Below, piece after piece: positions 1 to 9,133 of a stretch of DNA of 53,021 bases; within the stretch, counting starts at the first letter, position 1, and the number at the start of each line of letters is the position of its first letter. Below the pieces are notes generated by a model. It searched no databases. It saw only the letters and a program-made list of their open reading frames with translations, and was not told the origin of the DNA. The stretch spans positions 1 to 53,021 of the forward strand of contig AZWL01000031.1 of the NCBI GenBank assembly GCA_000514715.1, given 5' to 3'. This DNA comes from Streptomyces sp. CNH099 (GTDB lineage: Bacteria > Actinomycetota > Actinomycetes > Streptomycetales > Streptomycetaceae). Both the position numbers and the translations under genes were made by a program.

Positions 1-5
1 GTACG

Positions 6-155
6 CTGCTCCCCGCGCACGCGGGGATGGACCCACGCCGAGCCTCAGGTGCACACTGCCGGTACGCTGCTCCCCGCGCACGCGGGGATGGACCCTCGGC
101 CGTGCGCTTCACGTCGAGGAACGCCTTCTGCTCCCCGCGCACGCGGGGATGGACC
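6..155 (+). CRISPR. Type I-E CRISPR array, leader-distal end (3 repeats, 2 spacers in the window)
   Basis: Three identical 28-nt repeats lie at 6-33, 67-94 and 128-155, spaced exactly 61 nt apart. They enclose two 33-nt spacers (34-66 and 95-127). The repeat begins CTGCTCCCCGCG, carries the inverted pair CCCCGCG/CGCGGGG and ends GGATGGACC, the typical form of type I-E repeats in Streptomyces. By comparison with the E. coli I-E repeat the transcript runs left to right, so the leader and most of the array lie outside the window. No cas gene is in the window. The last repeat ends 2 bp before the stop codon of the SDR gene at 158. Confidence 0.93.
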
Positions 156-157
156 GG

Positions 158-922
158 CTACGTGAGTTCCAGGCCGCCGTCGAGGGTGAGGACCTGGCCG
201 GTGAGCCAGGTGGTGGCCGGGTCGGCCAGGCGCAGGATCCAGGTGGCGACCTCGTGTGGCTCGCCGCGGCGGCCGAGGGGGATGCGGCTGGTCTCCTGCT
301 GCTTGATGTGTTCGATGGCCGTCTCGGGCAGCCCGGCGGCGGCCAGGGCCTGGCTCTCGGTCGGCCCGGGGGCCACGGCGTTGACGCGGATGCCGTCGGC
401 GGCGAGTTCCACGGCCCATGTACGGGTGAGCTGTTCAAGGGCGGCCTTGGAGGCTGCGTAGTGGGCGGCGCCGGGCAGGGGCCGGTGGCCGTAGGTGCTG
501 GAGATGTTCACGATCGAACCGCGGCTCCGACGCAGGTGCGGCAGGGCTGCTTGGGCCAGCAGACTCGGTGCGGTGACGTTGAGGTCGAACAGTGCGGTGA
601 TGCCCGCGGCGGTGGTCTCGGCCAGCGGCATCATCTTCGTGGCGCCGGCGTTGTTGACGAGCACGTCCAGCCGGCCCCACTGTTCGACCGCGGCACCGAT
701 CACCCGATGGGCGGTGTCCGGTGCGCGCAGGTCGGCCGGATGAGCGGCGATGCCGGGATACCCGGCGGCGGTCTCCTCCAGGGCGTCGCCGCGGCGCCCG
801 ACGCCCAGCACATGGGCTCCGGCGTCGGCGAAGGCGCGCGCGGTGGCACGGCCGATGCCGGAGCCTGCGCCGGTGACGACGACGACCTTGCCGGTCTGGT
901 CTGCGGAACGCGGGGCGGTCAT
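158..922 (-). CDS. Short-chain dehydrogenase/reductase (SDR family)
   Basis: This 254-aa protein is a classical SDR, a cytosolic NAD(P)(H)-dependent oxidoreductase of unknown substrate. The cofactor motif TGAGSGIG is at residues 17-24, NNAG at 90-93, and the catalytic set is Ser141/142, Tyr155 and Lys159 (YAASK). The C-terminal segment with LTGQVLTLDGG is typical of the family. The length is normal. The ATG start (complement of 920-922) faces a divergent ArsR gene across 47 bp that contain a perfect inverted repeat, so the ArsR protein probably controls it. Its 3' end abuts the last CRISPR repeat. The function is safe only to family level. Confidence 0.9.
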   Translation of the reverse strand: MTAPRSADQTGKVVVVTGAGSGIGRATARAFADAGAHVLGVGRRGDALEETAAGYPGIAAHPADLRAPDTAHRVIGAAVEQWGRLDVLVNNAGATKMMPLAETTAAGITALFDLNVTAPSLLAQAALPHLRRSRGSIVNISSTYGHRPLPGAAHYAASKAALEQLTRTWAVELAADGIRVNAVAPGPTESQALAAAGLPETAIEHIKQQETSRIPLGRRGEPHEVATWILRLADPATTWLTGQVLTLDGGLELT

Positions 923-940
923 GAACCCTCCATGTTCGAT

Positions 941-958
941 GTTCGTAGAACAACGAAC
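941..958. promoter_or_regulatory. Candidate ArsR operator between SDR and arsR genes
   Basis: GTTCGTagaacaACGAAC is a perfect inverted repeat with 6-bp arms and a 6-bp spacer. It is centred in the 47-bp gap between two divergent genes, one of which encodes a winged-helix repressor. Its place and symmetry fit an autoregulatory operator; binding is inferred. Confidence 0.55.
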
Positions 959-969
959 GTTAACGTAGC

Positions 970-1377
970 ATGGCCGCCATGAAGCAGGCGCGGCATCCTG
1001 AACGCGACGAGATCACCTTCATCGCGGTGGTGGGGGCGTTCTGCGATCCGATCCGCATCGGACTGGTGCGCGTACTGGCCGACGGCCGGGAACGCGGATG
1101 GGGCGAACTGCGCGCCCCGGTAGCCAAGTCCACCCTCAGCCACCACCTGCGCGTGCTGCGCGACGCGGGCGTCACCCGCACCCGGCAGGAGGGCACCCGC
1201 TGCTACGTCGAACTGCGCCGCGACGACCTCGATGCCCGCTTCCCGGGTCTGCTGGATGCCGTCCTCGCCGCGGCCGGCAGCGACGACACCGGCGCCCACG
1301 TCGGCCTTGCCGGCGACGCGCCCGCGGCCAGACCCGAATCATGCAACCCGAGCACGCAGCACGTCGACGGACGGTGA
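970..1377 (+). CDS. ArsR/SmtB-like winged-helix transcriptional regulator
   Basis: This 135-aa protein has an ArsR-type winged helix at about residues 15-85. The recognition region includes STLSHHLRVLRDAGVTRTRQEG, with the SHHL signature of the family. The N-terminal part FCDPIRIGLVRVLADG matches the usual first helices. No clear Cys metal site of the ArsR/CmtR kind is visible, so it is more likely one of the non-metal ArsR repressors that control a divergent enzyme. The C-terminal 35 residues are low-complexity. No good Shine-Dalgarno precedes the ATG at 970, and a second ATG lies at 979. Confidence 0.85.
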   Translation: MAAMKQARHPERDEITFIAVVGAFCDPIRIGLVRVLADGRERGWGELRAPVAKSTLSHHLRVLRDAGVTRTRQEGTRCYVELRRDDLDARFPGLLDAVLAAAGSDDTGAHVGLAGDAPAARPESCNPSTQHVDGR

Positions 1378-1513
1378 CGGGGTCGGTGGCCGTACGTGGG
1401 AAACCTCAACGGCCGCCGGCGCCGATCCCGGACGTGCTCAGGCGCGCGCCCCGGCACCCGAGCCACGCAACGCACGACCGCAAGGGCTCCTGACCTCCGC
1501 GCCGCCCCGCCCT

Positions 1514-2209
1514 TCACGGACTTCCCTCCGCCGACGCCGTGAACGCGCCCCCCGCCGACGCCAGCACCGCCGCCGTCGCGGCCTGCTCCGGGAGCCGGGG
1601 GTCGGGGGCGGCGCGGAGGAGTACCAGGTGGTGGTAGACCGGGGCGGTGGCGGCCAGGAGCAGGCGGCGTGCGTCCGTCTGCCCCGGCGGGAGTTCGCCG
1701 CGCCCGGCGGCGCGATCGACGAGGATCTCGCACTGGGCGTACCGGTCCTCCCACAGCCGCGTCTGGGCCCGTGCGGCCCGTTCGGAGTGGAACGAGGCGG
1801 CCATCAGGGCGACGGCGAAGGACGGTTGCACGGTCAGGGACTCCTGGATCTCCTCGTTGAGCGCCGTCAGGTCGCCGCGCAGGGAGCCGGTGTCCGGCGG
1901 TTGCCAGTCGATCTCGCCGGCGGCGTCGATCACGTCGACGAGCAGGCCGCCCACGTCGCGCCAGCGGCGGTAGACCGTGGCGCGGTGCACGCCCGCGCGG
2001 GTCGCGACGCCCTCCATCGTGAGTCCCTCGTGGCCGTTCTCGGCGAGTTCGCCGCGCACCGCCGCGAGGACCTGGGCGCGGATACGGGCGGTGCGGCCCC
2101 CCGGACGGCGGTCCGGCTTCGCGGCCGCCGGGCCCGTGGCGCCGGAGGCGTCCCGCGCACTGGCGGCTGACACGTCTGCGGGGGCTGGTGTGCCTTCGGG
2201 GTCTGTCAT
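1514..2209 (-). CDS. TetR/AcrR family transcriptional regulator
   Basis: This 231-aa protein carries a disordered N-terminal extension of about 40 residues (Ala/Pro/Gly-rich), then a TetR helix-turn-helix at about 43-90. The motif GLTMEGVATRAGVHRATVYRRW is the DNA-binding element. The C-terminal ligand domain is helical and not assignable to a ligand. The gene is divergent from the CatB/Vat-like acetyltransferase at 2314, with 104 bp between the starts, so regulation of that gene is the simplest guess. It converges with the ArsR gene, and I see no convincing hairpin in the 136-bp gap between them. Confidence 0.87.
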   Translation of the reverse strand: MTDPEGTPAPADVSAASARDASGATGPAAAKPDRRPGGRTARIRAQVLAAVRGELAENGHEGLTMEGVATRAGVHRATVYRRWRDVGGLLVDVIDAAGEIDWQPPDTGSLRGDLTALNEEIQESLTVQPSFAVALMAASFHSERAARAQTRLWEDRYAQCEILVDRAAGRGELPPGQTDARRLLLAATAPVYHHLVLLRAAPDPRLPEQAATAAVLASAGGAFTASAEGSP

Positions 2210-2313
2210 CTCGGTTCCACTATCCGGTTGTCGACGTGTCCGGGCGCCTCCGCAGCTTAACGCTACACTCGTCGCACTAGCGCCCCGCCCGCCCGAGAGG
2301 ACCCCCCTCGCCC

Positions 2314-2967
2314 GTGCCGCTCGTACCCGCCGACCCCACCGTGCTCCACCCGATGCCCGAGCACCCCCGCGTCGTCCTCCTCAAACCCCTGCTCACCTCG
2401 CCCCTGATCGAGGTCGGCGACTACTCCTACTACGACGACCCCGACGACCCGACCGCGTTCGAGACGCGCAACGTGTTGTACCACTACGGGCCCGAACGGC
2501 TCGTCATCGGCAAGTTCTGCGCGCTGGGCACGGGCACGCGGTTCCTCATGAACGGCGCCAACCACCGCATGGACGGCCCGTCCACGTTCCCCTTCCCTGC
2601 GATGGGCGGATCCTGGGCCGAGCACTTCGACCTGATCACCGGCCTGCCGGGCCGGGGCGACACCGTCGTCGGCAACGACGTCTGGTTCGGGCACGGCGCC
2701 ACCGTGATGCCCGGCGTGCGGATCGGCCACGGCGCGGTCGTCGCCGCCGGTGCGGTGGTCACCGGGGACGTACCCGACTACGGCATCGTCGGCGGCAACC
2801 CGGCGCGCCTCATCCGTACGCGCTACGACGCGGAGGACGTCGCCCGGCTCCTCGCCGTCGCGTGGTGGGACTGGCCCGTCCAGCACCTCACCGAGCACGT
2901 GCGGACGATCATGTCGGGGACCGTCGCCGAACTGGAGGCGGCCGCCCCGCCGCCCGGGCGGCCCTGA
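2314..2967 (+). CDS. CatB/Vat-like O-acetyltransferase (left-handed beta-helix)
   Basis: This 217-aa protein belongs to the xenobiotic acyltransferase group (hexapeptide-repeat acetyltransferases such as streptogramin VatD and CatB). These enzymes transfer acetyl from acetyl-CoA to a hydroxyl of an antibiotic or related compound. Family hallmarks visible are VGDYSYYDDP, IGKFCALGTGTRFLMNGANH with the catalytic His in NGANHR, the hexapeptide coil VGNDVWFGHGATVMPGVRIGHGAVVAAGAVVTGDVP, and GNPARLIRTRY. The GTG at 2314 begins the residues that usually start Streptomyces homologs; an ATG at 2353 is the alternative. The substrate is unknown, and actual antibiotic resistance cannot be claimed from sequence. 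Confidence 0.88.
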   Translation: MPLVPADPTVLHPMPEHPRVVLLKPLLTSPLIEVGDYSYYDDPDDPTAFETRNVLYHYGPERLVIGKFCALGTGTRFLMNGANHRMDGPSTFPFPAMGGSWAEHFDLITGLPGRGDTVVGNDVWFGHGATVMPGVRIGHGAVVAAGAVVTGDVPDYGIVGGNPARLIRTRYDAEDVARLLAVAWWDWPVQHLTEHVRTIMSGTVAELEAAAPPPGRP

Positions 2968-3080
2968 CGCCCTCCCGCGCCGGAGGCGGTCCGGAACGCC
3001 CCACGCGCCACGCGTCATCGTCATAAGGCGGCGCTCCCAAATAGTAGCCATGGACATAGTTGCCATGTACTGTATTCGCC

Positions 3081-3554
3081 ATGAGTGAGAGTTCCCCCGG
3101 TCCCACGCCCGGCTTCTACGTGTGGCGGCTCGCCAACAAGTGGCGCGTCGCCGTCGACCGCGCGCTGGCCCCGCTGGACCTCACCCACGCGAAGTACGCG
3201 CTCGTCGCCTCGCTGTACGGCATGCGGCGCGCCGGCGAGCAGCCCAGCCAGCGGCAACTCGCCGACCACACCGGCATGGAGGCGCTGTACGTCTCGAAGC
3301 TGGCCCGCGCCCTGGAGTCGGACGGGCTGGTCGAACGCACCCGGGACCCCCGCGACCCGCGCGCCATGCGGCTCGCCCTCACCGAGCGGGGGGAGGCCGT
3401 CGCGCGGGAGGCCATCGTCGTGGTCCAGGAGCTGCTGCAGCAGCTCCTGGAGCCGCTCGGCGGCCTCGACGGCCCGCGGACGCGTGCGTTCACCGACGAG
3501 CTGCTGACTCTGCTCGACGTACCGCTTGCTACGACCCGGGAGGCATCCCCGTGA
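3081..3554 (+). CDS. MarR family transcriptional regulator
   Basis: This 157-aa protein has a MarR winged helix. YALVASLYGM is followed by PSQRQLADHTGMEALYVSKLARALESDGLVERTRDPRDPRAMRLALTERG, which holds the recognition helix and the wing with the DxRD-like motif. I chose ATG 3081 over TTG 3060 because TACTGT at 3068-3073 resembles a -10 box whose start point would fall at or next to 3081, giving a leaderless message. The stop codon overlaps the GTG of the next regulator (GTGA), so the two are translationally coupled. Confidence 0.88.
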   Translation: MSESSPGPTPGFYVWRLANKWRVAVDRALAPLDLTHAKYALVASLYGMRRAGEQPSQRQLADHTGMEALYVSKLARALESDGLVERTRDPRDPRAMRLALTERGEAVAREAIVVVQELLQQLLEPLGGLDGPRTRAFTDELLTLLDVPLATTREASP

Positions 3555-3994
3555 CCACCACCGCACCCGCCGCCGACGCCCGCACCCTCGCCCTGGCGCA
3601 CTACGCCGCCCGCGGGGTCCTGGAGCGCATCCTGGACCGCCACGGCATCACGTTCCAGCAGCAGGTCGCCCTGCGCACCGCCGCCACCGCCGACGCCCCG
3701 CAGACCCCGGACGCGCTTGCCGGCCGGATCGAGGGCTACCTCAAGGCCGATCCGGCCGACGTCCGCGCCACCCTCGACGAGCTGCTGGCCAGGCAGCTGC
3801 TCGGCACGGACGGCGCCCACCTGCACCCCACGGACGCGGGGCGCGAGCTGCTCGCGGCCGTCGGGGCGGAGGTCGCCCCCGTCTCCGCGCGCATCTGGAG
3901 CGGGATACCCGCCGAGGACCTGGCCGCCGCCGGCCGCGTCCTCGCCCACGTCAACGAGCGCGCCGACGCGGAACTCGCCGCCCTGACCGGCTGA
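3551..3994 (+). CDS. MarR-like winged-helix protein, coupled to the upstream MarR
   Basis: This 147-aa protein starts at GTG 3551, overlapping the stop of the preceding MarR gene by 4 nt. It has a MarR-like layout: an N-terminal helix, a middle segment (TPDALAGRIEGYLKADPADVRATLDELLARQLL) that fits a winged helix, and a C-terminal dimerisation helix. The HTH is more divergent than in its neighbour. The pair may act as a heterodimer or as regulator and modulator, which is inference. The gene ends just before a short tandem repeat and a strong hairpin. Confidence 0.78.
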   Translation: MTTTAPAADARTLALAHYAARGVLERILDRHGITFQQQVALRTAATADAPQTPDALAGRIEGYLKADPADVRATLDELLARQLLGTDGAHLHPTDAGRELLAAVGAEVAPVSARIWSGIPAEDLAAAGRVLAHVNERADAELAALTG

Positions 3995-4024
3995 AGCGGC
4001 TTCAGCGGCTTCAGCGGCTTCAGC
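3995..4024. repeat. 9-bp tandem repeat (AGCGGCTTC x3 plus a partial unit)
   Basis: AGCGGCTTC is repeated perfectly three times from 3995 to 4021, then a partial unit follows. It starts right after the stop codon of the MarR-like gene and ends 5 bp before a terminator hairpin. GAAGC/GCTTC pairs within it could form small stems. Confidence 0.8.
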
Positions 4025-4028
4025 GACC

Positions 4029-4052
4029 GGCCCGGCCGCACCCGGCCGGGCC
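4029..4052. terminator. Bidirectional hairpin terminator
   Basis: GGCCCGGCCG at 4029-4038 and CGGCCGGGCC at 4043-4052 form a perfect 10-bp stem with a 4-nt loop. It sits between convergent genes, directly against the mutase stop codon at 4054. No T-tract follows, which is usual for Streptomyces terminators. Confidence 0.75.
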
Positions 4053-4053
4053 C

Positions 4054-5634
<1,581 letters not shown>

Positions 5635-5724
5635 TGCTCCCAGCCTTTCCGCCGTCCTCTCCGCTCCCGCACGGACTGTAGCGACCAGCCTACGGTCCGG
5701 AGCTGACAACGGGCCGGGACCTGC

Positions 5725-6675
5725 TCACCCGGACCGCGCCGCGCGCCCGTACCCCCACAGCCCGGCGATCTCCGCGAGCCGGTCCGGGAGTCCCGCGCCG
5801 TGGTCGCCCGCGCGGGCGGGCCGGATGCGGCCGGACTTGATGTTGCTGCTCCAGTCGCCCAGGTGCGGGCGGAAGGCGCCGTGGTCGTGCTCGCCGTAGT
5901 CGAGCATCTCCGGCGTCCACTCGACGCCGAGGAACTCGCAGATGCCGCGCGTCGTCCCGGCCGGCTCGGCGGTCAGGTCCTCGTAGCGCAGCACGTGCCC
6001 CGCCGGGCCCAGCCGGGTGCGGGCGGTCTCCAGGGCCTCGGCGTAGTCGAGGACCTCGGTGTGGATGGCGTCGAGGTCCGGGTCCCTGCGGCGGTTGACG
6101 AGGGAGGAGACGACGGCCCCGGGGTGGCGCAGCAGGACGAGGAAGCGGGCCTCGGGCCAGCAGTCGGCGAGCCGGTCGCGGATGAGGGCGTTGGCGGGCG
6201 TCTTGTCGACGATGACCCGCTTGCCGCTGCGCTCCAGCTCCACGTGCAGCACCCGGTCCCACAGCAGGTGTTCCAGCTCGCGCCGGTCGAGTTCCAGGCC
6301 CTCCATGGCCTTGGCGCTGTACGGGCGGGTGAGCCGGACGTGCAGCGTGCGCAGGTGCATCTCGTGCGGGGCGCGGATCTCGGGGTGGCTGTTGAGGAGG
6401 ACGCGCAGCAGGGTGGAGCCGGAGCGTACGGAGGACAGCACGAAGACCGGGGACGTGACGAGCCGTGTGGCGCGGGGCGCGACGTACGGCTCCCGCGCCC
6501 CGCCGGCGTGCGCCCCCGCTTCCACGCCGGTCCCCGCCCCCGCCTCCGCTCCCGTACCCCGGCGCGCGGCGCCGCGCGGGGGAGCGGCAGAGGTCCGGGC
6601 GGCGCGCTGCGGCGGGCCGAGCGCCTGCGCCATCAGCCTGCCGCGCCGCCTGAGTCCCTTGCCGACGGCGCTCAT
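5725..6675 (-). CDS. PAPS-dependent sulfotransferase family protein
   Basis: This 316-aa protein matches the sulfotransferase fold. The 5'-phosphosulfate loop is SSVRSGSTLLRVLLNSHP (about residues 81-98). The 3'-phosphate site resembles FLVLLRHPGAVVSSLVN, and YEDLTAEPAGTTRGICEFLGVEW is the usual C-terminal element. The first 70 residues are low-complexity, with Ala/Gly and Arg runs. The ATG at 6675 is one start; an in-frame GTG two codons earlier (6681) sits 6 nt after GGAGGG and may be the true one. The gene is 90 bp upstream of the mutase on the same strand, and divergent from the L,D-transpeptidase. The acceptor substrate is unknown. Confidence 0.83.
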   Translation of the reverse strand: MSAVGKGLRRRGRLMAQALGPPQRAARTSAAPPRGAARRGTGAEAGAGTGVEAGAHAGGAREPYVAPRATRLVTSPVFVLSSVRSGSTLLRVLLNSHPEIRAPHEMHLRTLHVRLTRPYSAKAMEGLELDRRELEHLLWDRVLHVELERSGKRVIVDKTPANALIRDRLADCWPEARFLVLLRHPGAVVSSLVNRRRDPDLDAIHTEVLDYAEALETARTRLGPAGHVLRYEDLTAEPAGTTRGICEFLGVEWTPEMLDYGEHDHGAFRPHLGDWSSNIKSGRIRPARAGDHGAGLPDRLAEIAGLWGYGRAARSG

Positions 6676-6810
6676 ACGCACACCCAACCCTCCTAGCGGC
6701 AGACCACGGGCGGCCCGGCGGGCCATTTCAGGGGCTCGTGGCAAACGCAAAGTGTCTGCCAGGTAACAGACCGCTACGGGGTTCCGGGAGGGGCGTGACG
6801 GGGGAGAGTA

Positions 6811-7785
6811 TTGTTCGACGTCTTGTTGCAGGGAACCGGGGGGGTGGACGAATTGCGTCCAGCACATGTGAGCATTTACCGGAGAGTGCGTTCGATACGC
6901 GGGGCCGTCGCGCTCGCGGCGGCGGGGGCCGCCCTCGCGGCGGCGGGGTGTTCGGCCTCGGCGGACGCGGCGGGGAGCGGGTCGGCGTCGCCGTCGCCGT
7001 CGGCGCCGTCGTCGGCCGCGTCGCCCGCGGAGTCCGCGAAGCCCGCCGAGACGTCCGCCTCGCCGTCCCGGAAGAAGCCGGCGGAGAAGCCGGAGTCCGA
7101 GTCGTCCCCGTCCGGGGCCGCGACCGCGACCGCGGAGCCGACGCCGGAGGGGCCCGAGGTGCTGATGGCCGAGGGCGACGAGAGCGAGCAGGTGCGGGAG
7201 TTGCAGGCCCGGCTGCGCGCGGAGGGCGTCTTCGACCGCGGCCCCACCGCGTACTACGGCCCGGTCACCGCCGCCGCCGTCTCCGCGTTCCAGAAGGACC
7301 GCGGCCTGCCGCGCACCGGCGAGACCGACGTCGTCACGTGGGAACGGCTGCTGGCCCGTACGGACGAACCTACGCGGAACGAGCTGTATCCGCCGACCTC
7401 GCAGACCATGGAGGAGCCCGACCCGCGCTGTACCGAGGGGCGGGTGCTGTGCGTGAGCAAGCGCAGCGACACCCTGCGCTGGATGAAGGACGGCGAGGTG
7501 CTCGCGGCGATGGACGTGCGCTTCGGGTCGCAGTACACCCCGACCCGCGAGGGCGTGTTCGAGGTCTTCCTCAAGAGCCGGCACCACGTCTCGACGCTCT
7601 ACGACACCCCCATGCCGTACGCGATGTTCTTCAGCGGCGGCCAGGCCGTGCACTACTCCGCCGACTTCGCCGCGAACGGCTACGCCGGCGCCTCGCACGG
7701 CTGCGTGAACGTACGCGACGAGGCGAAGATCGCCGACCTCTTCGGGGACGTCCGGGTCGGCGACAAGGTGGTCGTCTACAGCTGA
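6811..7785 (+). CDS. L,D-transpeptidase lipoprotein with peptidoglycan-binding domain
   Basis: This exported enzyme would make 3-3 peptidoglycan cross-links or attach proteins to the wall. Reading from TTG 6811 (324 aa) it has a lipoprotein signal ending LAAAGC, then a Ser/Pro/Glu-rich linker of about 70 residues. A PG_binding_1 domain follows (VRELQARLRAEG...YYGPVTAAAVSAFQKDRGLP), then a YkuD domain with SHGCVNV, catalytic Cys298 and His296. GGGGGAG precedes TTG 6811, but GTG 6868 would give a more usual signal peptide, so the start is open. A nested hairpin directly follows the stop. Confidence 0.87.
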   Translation: MFDVLLQGTGGVDELRPAHVSIYRRVRSIRGAVALAAAGAALAAAGCSASADAAGSGSASPSPSAPSSAASPAESAKPAETSASPSRKKPAEKPESESSPSGAATATAEPTPEGPEVLMAEGDESEQVRELQARLRAEGVFDRGPTAYYGPVTAAAVSAFQKDRGLPRTGETDVVTWERLLARTDEPTRNELYPPTSQTMEEPDPRCTEGRVLCVSKRSDTLRWMKDGEVLAAMDVRFGSQYTPTREGVFEVFLKSRHHVSTLYDTPMPYAMFFSGGQAVHYSADFAANGYAGASHGCVNVRDEAKIADLFGDVRVGDKVVVYS

Positions 7786-7788
7786 GCG

Positions 7789-7827
7789 GGCACCGCGGTA
7801 CGGCGTACGCGCCGGGGCCGCGGTGCC
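7789..7827 (+). terminator. Nested hairpin terminator after the L,D-transpeptidase gene
   Basis: GGCACCGCGG (7789-7798) pairs perfectly with CCGCGGTGCC (7818-7827). Inside it CGGCG/CGCCG (7801-7805/7810-7814) forms a second stem around TACG. TTGTG follows. It starts 3 bp after the stop codon. Confidence 0.82.
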
Positions 7828-7858
7828 TTGTGCGGCATACGCAGCGCTGAGCTGTGGT

Positions 7859-7887
7859 TGTGACACTTTCTCCGCCGCCGACGCTGT
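7859..7887 (+). promoter_or_regulatory. Promoter-like element A (TGTGAC-N17-CGCTGT)
   Basis: TGTGAC at 7859-7864 and CGCTGT at 7882-7887 are 23 nt apart start to start. The same two boxes with the same spacing recur at 11222 and 11360, including a T-rich run after the first box. They resemble -35 and -10 elements of an ECF sigma factor. No protein gene lies downstream on this strand before the convergent sigma gene, so any product would be a small RNA or antisense RNA. Confidence 0.45.
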
Positions 7888-7959
7888 AAGTGATGTGCCG
7901 ACTGGTCATCGGCCCAGCGCTAGGCCGGGGTTCCCCCCGTACCTGCGGTCAGCGCATAT

Positions 7960-7998
7960 GGCGCGGGCGGGTTGCGTTCCCCCAGCACCGCCCGCGCC
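7960..7998. terminator. Hairpin, candidate terminator
   Basis: GGCGCGGGCGG (7960-7970) and CCGCCCGCGCC (7988-7998) form a perfect 11-bp stem with a 17-nt loop. A pyrimidine-rich run follows on the plus strand. It could end a transcript from element A or the sigma gene coming from the right. Confidence 0.6.
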
Positions 7999-8099
7999 AC
8001 TCCCTCCCTCGTGGCAGCCCTTTCGCGAGTCCTCCGGCGCGTGCGCCGTGCCATATCCGGTACGCCGACACGTGTACGGCAGCGTGCGTACCGTACCTC

Positions 8100-8843
8100 T
8101 CAGGCGCCCAGGTAGACCTTCAGCCGCTCCTCCGAACCGGCCGCCCCCTCCGCTCTCTCCGCTCCCTCCACGTCGTCCGCCTCGTTCCCCGCCGGCCGGC
8201 CCCCGCCCGCCGCCGTGACGGCCGCGCGCTCCAGGCTCCGCTCCCGCCAGGCCGCGGACGACACCAGCTCGGCGAGCTGCCGCAGCCCGCGGTGCGCGGC
8301 GGTACGCACCGCGCCCGGCCGCTTGCCCAGCACCTCCCCGGCGTCGGTGGCGCGCATCCCCGCCACGGTGCGCAGCAGCACCGCCTCCGCCTGGTCGCGG
8401 GGCAGCGCGGAGATGAGCTGCAGCGCCTGCCGGGTGCCCAGGGACTCCAGCGCGTGGTCCTCGGCCGCGCGCTCCGCGGGCAGGTCGTGAACGCGCTCGT
8501 CGAGCAGGACGCCCTGCGGGCGGCGCCGTTCGCGGCGCAGCAGGTCGAGTGCGCGGCGCCGGGCGACCGTGACCGTCCAGCCGCGGAACGACGGGCCGTC
8601 GCCGCGGAACCGGCCCAGGTCGCGGGCGATCACCAGCCAGGCGTCGGCCGCCACGTCCTCGGCGTCGTCGCCGACGACGCCGCGCAGGTACGCCAGCAGC
8701 ACCGGTTGCAGCCGCCGGTACAGCACGGTGAACGCCGCCTCGTCCCCTGCCTGTGCGCTGTGGACGAGCGGCTGCAGGTCCTCGTCCGCACCTTTGTCGC
8801 CCGGCGCCGCCCACGCGTCCGCCGGTCCTTCGTTTTCCCCCAC
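8100..8843 (-). CDS. ECF-type RNA polymerase sigma factor
   Basis: This 247-aa protein has sigma region 2 (GDEAAFTVLYRRLQPVLLAYLRGVVGDDAEDVAADAWLVIARDL...FRGWTVTVARRRALDLLRRERRR) and region 4 (LISALPRDQAEAVLLRTVAGMRATDAGEVLGKRPGAVRTAAHRGLRQLAEL). A low-complexity tail of about 50 residues follows. I chose GTG 8843 because GAGG lies 8 nt upstream and region 2 begins about 30 residues later; the reading frame itself stays open to 9050. It is a paralog of the sigma factor at 10285-10989, with nearly the same region 4. No anti-sigma gene of its own is adjacent. Confidence 0.87.
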   Translation of the reverse strand: MGENEGPADAWAAPGDKGADEDLQPLVHSAQAGDEAAFTVLYRRLQPVLLAYLRGVVGDDAEDVAADAWLVIARDLGRFRGDGPSFRGWTVTVARRRALDLLRRERRRPQGVLLDERVHDLPAERAAEDHALESLGTRQALQLISALPRDQAEAVLLRTVAGMRATDAGEVLGKRPGAVRTAAHRGLRQLAELVSSAAWRERSLERAAVTAAGGGRPAGNEADDVEGAERAEGAAGSEERLKVYLGA

Positions 8844-9133
8844 CTTGTGTGCCTCGTGATCGGCTGCGGCACTGCGCGCCGTGCCCGCGCCCCCGCGCGC
8901 TCTCCGTAAGGCCGCTGCCCCAGCCACACCCGGAATCGAACAGAACAGTGCAACAATGCCAGACAACAAGGACGTTTGACGTGGGCACCCCCACATTTGT
9001 CCCGTGCAACCATGCGATGGCCGCGACAACCTGCCGTCCAAAACGGTCATGGCGGGTCAAAAGCCCCGCGAAGACGGATGGTTACGGGCGTAGACCGGTG
9101 CCCGCGGCGGAGCCGGTGCCGCGGCGGCCCCGG
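8844..9133. other. 290-bp upstream region of the ECF sigma gene, no gene seen
   Basis: The region must carry the sigma gene's promoter on the minus strand, but I cannot pick one with confidence. Near 9103-9141 two direct copies of CCGGTGCC(C)GCGGCGG lie in tandem. The three-copy element seen on the other sides of this block is not present here. Confidence 0.4.

Larger units (their letters stand above)
7786..8099. other. Gene-free 314-bp stretch between convergent genes
   Basis: I see no credible coding sequence here. It holds a nested terminator (7789-7827), a promoter-like element (7859-7887) also seen twice near 11.2-11.4 kb, and a second strong hairpin (7960-7998). The ECF sigma gene ends at 8100 on the minus strand. 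Together they could define a short plus-strand RNA of about 100 nt. Confidence 0.6.

Noticed and set aside
27..461. Reading frame of 144 aa across the CRISPR repeats
   Set aside because: It is made of repeat, spacer and the reverse of the SDR gene. The Arg/Pro-rich translation is typical of a shadow frame in GC-rich DNA.
2261..2282. Inverted repeat CGCTA...TAGCG as TetR operator before the Vat-like gene
   Set aside because: Arms are only 5 bp with a 12-bp spacer that has no symmetry, so it is not distinguishable from chance.
2314..2967. Calling the acetyltransferase an antibiotic-resistance gene
   Set aside because: The family includes resistance enzymes, but many chromosomal Streptomyces members have no known drug substrate, and the sequence does not decide it.
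6754..6771. GTCTG...CAGAC inverted repeat between the sulfotransferase and L,D-transpeptidase genes
   Set aside because: Five-bp arms with an 8-bp spacer and no linked regulator; too weak to call an operator.
8915..8960. TTCGATTCC on the minus strand, like a tRNA T-loop
   Set aside because: The flanking bases do not form a T-stem, and no anticodon or acceptor stem can be built.
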